From: DASRDU01 sp035652435
Lineage (GTDB): Bacteria > Acidobacteriota > Blastocatellia > RBC074
Direction: 5' to 3'
DNA length: 64,000 nt
Assembly (NCBI GenBank): GCA_035652435.1
Contig: DASRDU010000067.1
Span: 18,083-82,082, forward strand
Part shown: piece after piece, positions 34,203 to 42,900 of the stretch
Layout of the letters: every line of letters begins with the position of its first letter
Position numbering within the stretch: position 1 is the first letter of the stretch
Notes under the pieces: model-generated
Database searches by the model: none
Told to the model about the DNA's origin: nothing
Seen by the model: only the letters and a program-made list of their open reading frames with translations
Position numbers and translations under genes: made by a program

Positions 34203-35950
34203 CAGATAACTTCCGAGTCCTCCGCTGAAAGTGCAGATAGGGTAGAAGCCATAGGGGGTTGCACAACTGCACTTTCAGTGGACACGTTCTTCGGGTGTCT
34301 TTTCTTCAGAGGAGAAAAGGCATCTGCCTTCAAAGACTCAACCTCCGTTTTTCGGCTTAACCCGTTGGTACGCGCAGAGTTCGGCGATAGTGCAGAAAAT
34401 GCGGCACCTTTAGAGGCCTGCACTTTTGCACTATCGGTTTCATTTTCATCAGGCAAAAGTGCAGATGGCGCAGAACGCTCAGTTGCACTTTCCGCACTCT
34501 CTGCACTTTGGGTGAGTGGGGCGTAGACGCCATGCCTGATTTTCTGCAAGTGGCCGAGTTCTACGGCTTCCGAAAGTTGATCTTGGATGGTGCGCCGGCC
34601 GATTTTGTGCTGAGCAACGGCAAGGATGATTTCCGTCAGTCCCATTTCATGAGTCACAGCCTGAAGAATACGCTGATAGGTCGTAACCTGAGCCTCAGCC
34701 GGTTGCTCGGAGATTCTGAACCACCTTTTCTCTTTATCGAGCTGTAATCTAACATCAGCGGGTTTCTCCCCCTTGGCCTTCACGCAGGAAAGCGTCACCA
34801 CGCCCTCAATCGCCGGATCAGGTGTCAGTATCCAGACCGCACGGGCAAAGGCTCCGCTGGCACTCGCCCCGCGTCCACGGTAGACACGCTCAGGTGACTG
34901 ACTGTCTTCGGACCGCTTCCCGACGTGATGAAGAACAAGGATTGCCGCATTCGTCTGCCTCGCTAATTTTTGGAGTGGCTGCCAGATTCGGCGTTGTTGT
35001 TCTGCGTTGTCATTTTCGTTAAAGACGGGCCAGAGCGAGGCTAAAGTATCAATGATGATCAAATCAGCCTTGACGCGCAGAGCTTCTTGAGTGAGACGTA
35101 GTAAGTGATCTGGGCGAGTCAAAGCTAAAGATTCATTGTTTACCTCAGGTTCACAAACGATGTGCAGATTTTGCCCTGCCAAGATTGCCTCTTCGCGACT
35201 GAATGGCCCCGTCATCAGTTCAAGATCGCGTTGCAGGCGCGCTCTGCGAGTCTCACCGTCTACGTAAAGGACGCAGCGTGGTTCGGAGTCGTTTACTATG
35301 GGTGGGAACTTGTGTCCCACAATTTTTGAGAGTGACGCGTTCAGGGCGAGTGTGGTTTTCCCACCGCTAGGCAGCGAGATCATCAGCGCAATTTCACCAC
35401 GTTCTACAGCGAAACCGATTGGTTCACCATGCTTGAATTCTTCCCTTGAGAAATCATCCCAAGACAAAGCTAAAGAACCGGATTGCGGCGTGCTATCGCG
35501 GTATAGATCTAAAGATGGCAAAGCTTCCGAGATTTCATTCACCAACTGAGTAACATTACAATCATCGGAGGACGCACGGTGAAACCAAGAGTCCGTGAGA
35601 CGTGTGATTTTCCGCTGAAGGGAAGCTTCTTTGATCAGGTTGAAATAAGGGCCCAAATCTTTGGTTCGCGGAATCCCGTCTGCCAGTTTGCCTACTTCTG
35701 CTGCGAATTTTTTATACTGGCGCCGACTTTTCAGTCGTTCAATCAACAGGCTGGGGTGAGGAATCTCGCCGCGCTCGTGGATCTCCTTCGAAATCGAATA
35801 GACAGCACGGTGAAAGTCTGTCGTGAAGTCATCAGAATTCAGCGTGTTCACGACTTGAGCTAATTGCTCCTGCGACTCGTTTACATATGCAGCGCCGAGA
35901 GTTATTCGCTCGGGATCAGGACGGCTCTGAAGTTTGGGAATGTCAGCCAT
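34202..35950 (-). CDS. Replicative helicase: DnaB N-terminal domain plus RepA/AAA_25-type ATPase
   Basis: 582 aa. Residues 10-115 match the DnaB N-terminal helical domain (GAAYVNESQEQLAQVV, DFTTDFHRAVYSISKEI). A RecA-like ATPase follows with a Walker A-like SLPSGGKTT at about 192-200, a Walker B in LIIIDTLASLWP, and a sensor region AAILVLHHVGK plus GRGASASGAFARAVWIL. The last 130 residues are low complexity (rich in Ser, Glu and Ala, with a repeated SAL motif), probably disordered. GAGGT precedes the ATG at 35950; a GTG at 35962 is the alternative. It is the element's replication protein. The gene is A+T-richer than the tape-measure gene. Confidence 0.82.
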   Translation of the reverse strand: MADIPKLQSRPDPERITLGAAYVNESQEQLAQVVNTLNSDDFTTDFHRAVYSISKEIHERGEIPHPSLLIERLKSRRQYKKFAAEVGKLADGIPRTKDLGPYFNLIKEASLQRKITRLTDSWFHRASSDDCNVTQLVNEISEALPSLDLYRDSTPQSGSLALSWDDFSREEFKHGEPIGFAVERGEIALMISLPSGGKTTLALNASLSKIVGHKFPPIVNDSEPRCVLYVDGETRRARLQRDLELMTGPFSREEAILAGQNLHIVCEPEVNNESLALTRPDHLLRLTQEALRVKADLIIIDTLASLWPVFNENDNAEQQRRIWQPLQKLARQTNAAILVLHHVGKRSEDSQSPERVYRGRGASASGAFARAVWILTPDPAIEGVVTLSCVKAKGEKPADVRLQLDKEKRWFRISEQPAEAQVTTYQRILQAVTHEMGLTEIILAVAQHKIGRRTIQDQLSEAVELGHLQKIRHGVYAPLTQSAESAESATERSAPSALLPDENETDSAKVQASKGAAFSALSPNSARTNGLSRKTEVESLKADAFSPLKKRHPKNVSTESAVVQPPMASTLSALSAEDSEVI

Positions 35951-36113
35951 CGTACACCTCACTTTCTCCCCGGTGTTGTGCTACGACGGTTACATGAAAT
36001 GCTGATTCCGGTTGAAGGGCCGGCTCGTCTTTAGTACAATCAATTTGCTCAATTAAGTTTTCTTGGAAGCCTTCCGCATTCACCGTGCGGGAGGCTTTTA
36101 CTTTTATACTCAT
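35943..36113 (-). CDS. Hypothetical small protein
   Basis: 56 aa. The start at 36113 is chosen because AGGAGG lies 6 bases upstream and the codon overlaps the stop of the HTH gene as ATGA (36110-36113); the frame is open to a TTG at 36134. Its 3' end overlaps the helicase start by 8 bases. There are no recognisable motifs (MSIKVKASRTVNAEGF at the start). Position between the excisionase-like gene and helicase suggests an early function. Confidence 0.5.
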   Translation of the reverse strand: MSIKVKASRTVNAEGFQENLIEQIDCTKDEPALQPESAFHVTVVAQHRGESEVYDG

Positions 36114-36367
36114 TCCTCGCCTCCTTTTATCCAATTCAGAATCGCCTCACCAGAAAACAGAGTTCGGCGACCAATACGTGTTGGCACTAAGCGGCCGGAC
36201 TTCATTGCTCTGAAAACGGTCGCGTCAGAAACACGAATCGGGAAAGTCTCGAAGTCGTAAAATGCGGCTGAATTTATTGGGATTGGTTTTCTCGCAGTCC
36301 GCTGTTTTGATCTGCGGGAAGCAGCGACCTCTATTTTGGGCTTTTGGGAAACAGCCGGAGTTGGCAT
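36110..36367 (-). CDS. Excisionase-like helix-turn-helix protein
   Basis: 85 aa from the ATG at 36367; the frame stays open to an ATG at 36463, but hairpins occupy that stretch, so it is more likely leader. Residues 35-85 fit the excisionase winged HTH (FPIRVSDATVFRAMKSGRLVP, RRTLFSGEAILNWIKGG). It is the first gene of the early operon running into the helicase. It could be the directionality factor for the integrase or the repressor acting on the nearby palindrome. Confidence 0.72.
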   Translation of the reverse strand: MPTPAVSQKPKIEVAASRRSKQRTARKPIPINSAAFYDFETFPIRVSDATVFRAMKSGRLVPTRIGRRTLFSGEAILNWIKGGEE

Positions 36368-36416
36368 AAAATAGCAATGTCCTTTCTCCGCACCTCGTGC
36401 GGGGTATTGGTTTGAG

Positions 36417-36463
36417 GCCGCCAATCGCTTAGTTTTCCACGACCTGCGATTGGCGGTTTTCAT
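36417..36463. promoter_or_regulatory. Leader hairpin, possible attenuator/terminator
   Basis: GCCGCCAATCGC pairs with GCGATTGGCGGT across a 17-base loop, then TTTTCATTTTT on the plus strand. Read leftward it sits in the leader of the excisionase-like gene with a second small hairpin (CCGCAC/GTGCGG at about 36394-36408). As a rightward structure it is a credible terminator that shields the integrase from antisense transcripts. Confidence 0.5.
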
Positions 36464-36502
36464 TTTTGCTGGCTCTCAGGCCATTGCTGTTACATGCCTG
36501 AG

Positions 36503-36531
36503 GTATCAAATTCTTTGACTATCATAGTCAA
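36503..36531 (-). promoter_or_regulatory. Early promoter with embedded palindromic operator
   Basis: On the minus strand TTGACT (36531-36526) and TGATAC (36508-36503) are separated by 17 bases. The -35 is half of the perfect palindrome TTGACTATCATAGTCAA (36515-36531), so a repressor dimer bound there would block RNA polymerase. It drives the excisionase-helicase operon. Confidence 0.55.
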
Positions 36532-36637
36532 TTCGAAGAATACTGCAAGAGGGGAATTTTCCGACAAACCCTGTGTATTCAATCATTTATACACGCTATA
36601 TAAACAATCGAATAATCGAACAGGATACATTCAGTCC

Positions 36638-37765
36638 TTAATTGATGAAGCCGCTCACCTTATGCTCACTGAACTGAGCATGAAATCCGTCCATTGCTTC
36701 AGCCGCCCGCCGCGCCGTGTTGTCATCAGCGTTGATGTACCTGAATGCGACGTTGAGAGTACGATGGCCTGACAGCCGCATCACTTCAGCAACCGGCATC
36801 CCTGACTGAATCCACCTCGTAATTGCGGTGTGGCGCAGATCGTGGGCATGCAGGTTTTCAATCCCCGCCTTCTGGCGGGCGGTCATGAATGACTTCTGGA
36901 AGTCACCCGAAGGGAATACCCTGTCGGTCGGTGCGGCTTTGAGCAGCGCCAGCCGCTCCAGCTCGGCTTTCAGGCGTACGGTGATCCCGACCTTGCGCTC
37001 CTTCAGTGTCTTAGTGGTTTCGCCTCGCACGTGTATCAGCCCCGAGCCCAGATCAACATCGCGCCATTCGAGCGCCAGCAGTTCACCCTTTCGCAGGGCC
37101 GTATCAACCAAGCCGATGACGATTGCGCACAGATGCGAGCGCTTCCCCGTGCAGACCGCGAGCAGCCTTTCTTCTTCCTGCCGTGTCAGAATGCGGTCAC
37201 GCTGAGTTTCATTCGCAACACGAATCACGGATTCCCCCATCTCGAAGGGCGTGCGCGACAGCCAGCCCTGACGCTTGGCGAAGTTGAGGATGGCCCGCAG
37301 CAAGGCAAGTTCGCGATGCACGTTGGCCATACTGCGGTCAGTGCCGCGGTATGTCTTCGTCTGGAGGCGCGCTTCGCGGTACGCCTCCAGATCCGAGTGT
37401 GTGATGCCGGCAATCTTTCTGGCACCGAAGCTTTCCAAGAGGGCCTTCAGGTAGCCGCGCTGCACCTTGTATGAACGCAGGCCCGCCACGCGCTCTGTGC
37501 CCCGGATGACTGGTGGGATCAGCTTTCGCTCGGCGTAAATATCGGCCAGTTTCCTGAAGGTGAGCTTTGCCGCATCAACCATCCTGTCGCCGCCGATCTG
37601 CTCGAGCAGCGCCCCCCACTTCTTCAGCAACTGCCTGCCTTCTGTTTTTGTGGCGACCTTCTGCTTGCGGTAACGGCGCTTGCCGAGTGAATCAGTCCAA
37701 GTGATGCGTGCGACGTGATGGCCGCGCTCTTTATCATAGAAGACGTATCCGGATCTCTGTCTCAT
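36638..37765 (-). CDS. int: Tyrosine-type site-specific integrase
   Basis: 375 aa. Arm-type/AP2-like N-terminal region (YVFYDKERGHHVARITW), SAM-like core-binding domain at about 95-175, and catalytic domain at 190-350 with Arg225 (ALRKGELLALEW), Lys near 252, His308 and Arg311 (HAHDLRH), His334 (LSGHRTL) and Tyr343 (FRYIN). All catalytic residues are present. The frame opens at a GTG at 37789, but AAGGGAG followed by 8 bases fixes the ATG at 37765. It lies beside attR, the standard position, and would insert the element at the 14-bp core. Confidence 0.93.
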   Translation of the reverse strand: MRQRSGYVFYDKERGHHVARITWTDSLGKRRYRKQKVATKTEGRQLLKKWGALLEQIGGDRMVDAAKLTFRKLADIYAERKLIPPVIRGTERVAGLRSYKVQRGYLKALLESFGARKIAGITHSDLEAYREARLQTKTYRGTDRSMANVHRELALLRAILNFAKRQGWLSRTPFEMGESVIRVANETQRDRILTRQEEERLLAVCTGKRSHLCAIVIGLVDTALRKGELLALEWRDVDLGSGLIHVRGETTKTLKERKVGITVRLKAELERLALLKAAPTDRVFPSGDFQKSFMTARQKAGIENLHAHDLRHTAITRWIQSGMPVAEVMRLSGHRTLNVAFRYINADDNTARRAAEAMDGFHAQFSEHKVSGFIN

Positions 37766-37818
37766 GTCTGTTACTCCCTTCCGGGCCACACTGACGGGTC
37801 ACACTTGATCGTGAGTTC

Positions 37819-37847
37819 AGGATAGAGCGTGATAGCGCCGGAAGCAA
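37819..37847 (-). promoter_or_regulatory. Putative integrase promoter
   Basis: On the minus strand TTGCTT (37847-37842) and TATCCT (37824-37819) are spaced by 17 bases, about 50 bases upstream of the integrase ATG. Moderate match. Confidence 0.4.
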
Positions 37848-37918
37848 TAAAAGGCCGATGAATATTGCCTTTTGAGAGCATTTGACAGTTTGAGAAAGCT
37901 GCTGAAATAGAGGATTCA

Positions 37919-37932
37919 CAGATCACGAAGCT
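37919..37932 (+). repeat. attR core (14-bp direct repeat)
   Basis: CAGATCACGAAGCT, identical to 21552-21565. Downstream the host gene resumes in frame. The sequence just inside the element is A+T-rich with TTGACA-like words that may be arm sites. Confidence 0.88.
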
Positions 37933-39865
37933 CACGGTTGCTTACACCGGCGAGGAATGGCGACTCGGGTCACCCGGGCGCGCCGACCGTCTCGATTTCC
38001 AGTACAGCCTCAACGCCACCAGCCTGACTACCGGGACGTGGATTGATGTTGACGCGCTCGATTTTTCAACTCCGAACATGAGTACGACCGGGGCGAAAGA
38101 CGGCAACAACGCGTCGAATCGCGCGAATGTCAGCGCGACCATTACCGGCATCGTCATCCCGCCCGGCGCGACTTTCTTCATCCGCTGGCTGGATTTCGAC
38201 GCTTCAGGTTCGGATGACGGGCTGGCCGTGGACGATTTCTCGATTACGCCATTCACTACGCCAACGCTGACGATCAATGACGTGTCGGGGACGGAAGCTT
38301 CGGGCGGCGCGCCCAGTCTGGTTTTCGACGTCACGCTGTCGGAGTTCTTCGGCGACGTAGTGACGGTTGATTTTTCGACAATGAGCGGCCTGGCAGTGGA
38401 AGGCAGCGATTACACAAAAACCACCGGCAAGCTGACCTTCGATCCGGCCGAAGGGGTCAGGACGAAACAGCTCACAGTGCCGATCATTGACGATTGCCTG
38501 ATCGAGGGTCCGGAAACATTCACGGTCACTCTGATGGACGCGGTGAACGCCGCAATTGTCAAAGCTTCGGGCACGGGCACAATTTTCAGCGATGACCTGC
38601 CGGGGACGCTGCAATTCAGCGCCGCGAATTACAGCGTGGCTGAAAACGACGGCACGGCCCTCGTCACCGTCACGCGCGTCGGCGGCACGGGCGAGAGCGT
38701 GAGCGTGAAATATTCGACGAGCAACGGGACTGCCGATTCGGCTCTGGATTACACCGCGACCGCGGGCACGCTCGTATTCGCCTGCAACGAGGTGAGCAAA
38801 ACCTTCGCGGTACCGATCAACAGTGACAACCTGCCCGAGCCGCCCGAAACAGTCAACCTGATGCTCAGTTCCCCGGCCGGCGGGGCCGCGCTCGGCAGCG
38901 TGATCGCTGCGGTGCTGACGATCAATGACGATGACGGCCCCGGCTTTGGCGCGCCCGGCACCCCGGCCCCGGCATCCGCGATGGTCAGCGATCAGAAGGC
39001 CGGCTCGATCCTGATCTTTCCCATTTACGATTCCAGCGCGACGCGGCCGGCGCAGGAAAACACGCGGCTCAACATCACCAACACTGACAGCTCGCGGCCG
39101 GCTTACGTTCACCTCTTCTTCGTTGAAGGCGGCGGGCAGGTGGCTGACTCATACGTCTGCCTCTCGGCCAGTCAGACGGTGAGCCTGCTTACTTCTGACG
39201 TGGACCCCGGCGAGAATGGCTACGTCGTGGCCGTCGCGGTTGACGGCGCGACCGGCTGCCCGGTCAATTTCAACTTTCTGATCGGCGACGAATACATCAA
39301 GCTGACTTCGGGCCACGCGGCGAACCTCGGCGCCGAAGCCTTCGCCGCGCTCCCCGGCGCGCCGCTGCCCTGTGACGCGAACGCTGCTGACGTGGAACTC
39401 CCGCTCGACGGCGTCAGTTATAACGAAGCCCCGCGCGTGCTGGCGGTGGACAGCGTCCTCTCGCCGGCCGACGGCAACAATCAATTGCTGATCATCGACC
39501 GCGTCGGCGGCGACCTGCGCGACCGGGTTTCGACCATCGGGGAGATGATCGGGCTGCTGTTCGACGACATGGAAAACCCGCACAGCTTCGAGAATTCCGG
39601 CGGGATTCAGCTGCGGCGCACGCTCGGGAACGACTTCCCGCACACGACGCCGCGCCTCGTGAATGTCATCCCGGCGGGTCACACCGGCTGGCTGAAGTTG
39701 TGGACTGAATCGGATCGCGGGATCATCGGCGCGGCGATCAATTTCAACCCGAACGCAACGAGCCAGACTGCCGCCTTCAATCAGGGCCACAACCTGCACA
39801 AGCTGACCCTGACGACGAAAGCGGTTTTCCAGATCCCGGTGTTTCCGCCGCACTGCCCTGCGTAG
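37931..39865 (+). pseudogene. Calx-beta surface protein, C-terminal fragment split by the integrated element
   Basis: The host frame resumes at the attR core, with its first ATG only at 38078. It contains the rest of the N-terminal beta-domain (LTVAYTGEEWR...DFDASGSDDGLAVDDFSI), two Calx-beta domains (about 38262-38605 and 38610-38940) and a 290-residue C-terminal module (38985-39862) shared with the 1941-aa paralogue. Joined to 21180-21565 it makes 772 codons plus stop in one frame. No other stop or frameshift is present, so the gene is probably recently interrupted and recoverable. As it stands it lacks a signal peptide. Confidence 0.85.
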
Positions 39866-39927
39866 CCGTGCAGCAGACCGCCGAAGGCAATCATCGGCAG
39901 AAAAATTATTGATAAGGAAATAAACCA

Positions 39928-42900
39928 ATGCCTCTCTCCTCATACCAGTTCAGGAACCTGTTCCGTTCGCGATCAGCGGGCGCTTCCCCGCAGGCCGGAT
40001 CATCGCCCCGCCCGTCCCGGAAGAAATGGTTCGCCTTCCTCATCGGCTTTTTCATTCTGTCACTCATTATCGCGCTCTTTCCCGGCTGGCTTCGGTCGTC
40101 TTCCGCGCTGACGAACAACGGGATCATCACAACTTTCGGCTCGGCGATTCAGGAAGACTTCAACACCCTGTCCGCCAGCGGGACAGGTAACGCCTGGGTT
40201 GACAACACCACTATCGCTGGCTGGTATTCGACGCGCACCACTTACAACGCCGACGCCGGGAGCAGCACCACGGGGAGTCTTTACAGCTACGGCAGCGCAG
40301 CCGTTCCGGCCGACCGCGCACTCGGGTCAGTCGCCTCAGGCACGACGGGAACAATCTATTATGCGGTGAAGCTGACCAACAGCACCGGGTCGGCGATCAA
40401 CTCACTCGTCGTCAAATACACCGGCGAGCAGTGGCGTAACGGCGGCAACACCAGCGCTCAGACCCTGAGCTTTCAGTACCAGATCCAGAACCCCGGCACC
40501 ATTACGGGAGCCAACACTCCCACGACCGGGTGGAGTAATTTTACGACTCTGGATTTCACGAGCCCGATTACCGGAGCCACGGCCGCCGCCCTCGATGGCA
40601 ACGCCGCCGCCAACCGCACGCTGAAAGAGGCGACTCTGCCGGTGACGATCAATAACGGCCAGGAGGTATGGCTGCGCTGGGTGGACATCAATGACACGGG
40701 CAACGATCATGGCCTCGCGATTGATGACCTTTCAGTCAGAGCTTACGCGACCAATCAGCCGGTAGTTCCGACCTGCCCGGCGAGCCTCACCGCCAACACC
40801 GGCATGGCGACTTCAGGCGCAGTGAGCGCGACGGATGCCGACGGCAAAGTCACAGGGGCGACGATCACCAGCATCACGCCATCAGATCCGGGAACGATCT
40901 CGCTCAGCGGCTTCACCCCGGCCAGCACCATCGGCGGGACGGCTACCGCTTCGCTTGATGTCGGAGCAGGCACTCCGGCGGGAACTTACACGGTGAACCT
41001 TCAGTGGTCGAATAATGATTCTCCCGCCGCGCAAACGGCCGCCTGCGCGGTCACCGTGATGGTCAACAACCCGCCTCTGGTTCCGAGCTGTCCGTCGCCG
41101 CTGAACCTGCTGGCCGGGACGGCCGGGTCAGTCAATGTGAGCGCGACCGATAGCAACGGCGTCGTCACGAGTGCGATGATCACCGGTATCACGCCGTCGA
41201 ATCCCGGCACGATCACGCTCGATAACTTCGTGCCCGCAGGTGCCGCCGGCGGGACAGCAACGGCCACGCTCAACGTCGGGTCAGCAACACCCGTCGGCAA
41301 CTACGCGGTGATGATCACGTGGGCGAATAACGATTCGCCCACGCCACAGACGGCCTCCTGCACGGTCAACGTTAACGTCAGCACCAATGCGCCCGTCACC
41401 CCGACCTGCCCCGGCACGCTGACGACGATCTTCGGCATCGCCACTTCCGGCAGCGTGAGCGCGTCCGATTCTGACGGGGTCGTCACGAGCGCGATGATCA
41501 CCGGCATCACGCCCTCTAACCCCGGCACGATCACGCTCGACGGCTTCACGCCTGCCGGCGCCGTCGGAGGCACGGCCACGGCCACGCTCAACGTCGGGTC
41601 ATCAACCCCGGTCGGCAATTATGCCGTGACGATCAAATGGTCGAACAACGACTCGCCGACGCCGCAGACCGGCTCCTGCACGGTCAACGTCACCGTCAAT
41701 ACCAACGCCGCGGTCATGCCGAATTGCCCCGCCAGCCTGAACACGTTTGCCGGCGAAGCCGGTTCCGCCGGCGTCAGCGCAACTGATTCGGACGGGAAGG
41801 TGACCAGCGCCACGATCAATGGCATCACCCCGTCAGACCCCGGCACGATCACGCTCAGCGGCTTTACGCCGGCCGGGAGTGTCGGGGGCACGGCGACGGC
41901 CACGCTCAACGTCGGGGCGACGACTCCCGCCGGGACTTACGCCGTCACGATCAGGTGGTCGAATGACGATTCTCCGACGCCACAGACGGCTGACTGCACA
42001 GTTTCGGTGAAAGTCACGCCCATCACGCTCATCCACAGCATTCAGGGGGCGAACGAGACTCCGGCTATGACCGGCGCAGTCACGATTCGTGGCATCGTGG
42101 TCGGCGATTTTCAGGGGGCGGGCAAACTGAGCGGCTTCTTTGTCGAAGAAGAGCAGAGCGACTGGGACGCTGACCCCAACACCTCCGAAGGCATCTTCAT
42201 CTTCGACCCGTCAACGCTCGCGAATGTCAGCGTCGGCGATCAGGTCACCGTGTCGGGGACGATCAGTAATTTCGGCGGGCCGCCGGGGCTGACGGAACTT
42301 TCGAGCGTGACAAGCGTCGTGGTGAACAGCACCGGCAATCCGCTGCCTCCGGCGCAATCAGTGACGTTGCCATTGCCGACCTCGCCGGCCGCTGACCTCG
42401 AAAAGTACGAAGGCATGCTCGTGACTTTCAGCACTCTGTACGTCGCCGACAACGGTGATCTGGGCAGGTTCGGCGAACTCACTCTGGCCGCGAGCAGGCT
42501 CTTTATACCGACCAACTCGATTGACCCGAATGACAACCCGGCTTCAGGCACGAGCGTGACAGGCAACAGCAACGTCGCGGCGGTCACGGCGCAGCAGACG
42601 ACCAACAATAACAGCAGGATCATCCTCAATGACGGGAGTACCGGTTCCAACCCTAATCCCATCCCGTTCATCGGCGCGGGAACGAATGCGACTGTCAGGC
42701 TCGGCGACAGCGTGACCGGCCTGACCGGCGTGATGGATTTCGCCTTCGGCTCTTACCGCATCGAGCCGACGGCCGTGCCCGCCTTCAATGCGCTCAACCC
42801 GCGCCCCGCCGCTCCCGACCCGGTCGGCGGGACGCTCAGGGTAGCGTCATTCAACATCGAGAATTACTTTGTGACCACCGGCTCGCGCGGCGCGAGCAAC

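Larger units (their letters stand above)
21552..37932. mobile_element. 16.4-kb integrated phage-derived element (satellite or reduced prophage)
   Basis: Bounded by a 14-bp direct repeat, CAGATCACGAAGCT, within the coding sequence of a surface-protein gene. It carries a tyrosine integrase beside the right end, an excisionase-like HTH protein, a replicative helicase, a TubC/zinc-ribbon protein, a tape-measure protein, small and large terminase, a PadR regulator and a RelA/SpoT-domain operon. The minus-strand genes are tightly packed, often with 4-nt overlaps. No portal, capsid, protease, head-tail connector, tail tip or lysis gene could be found. Several parts are visibly richer in A+T than the host, notably the RelA/SpoT operon and the helicase. 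Confidence 0.9.
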
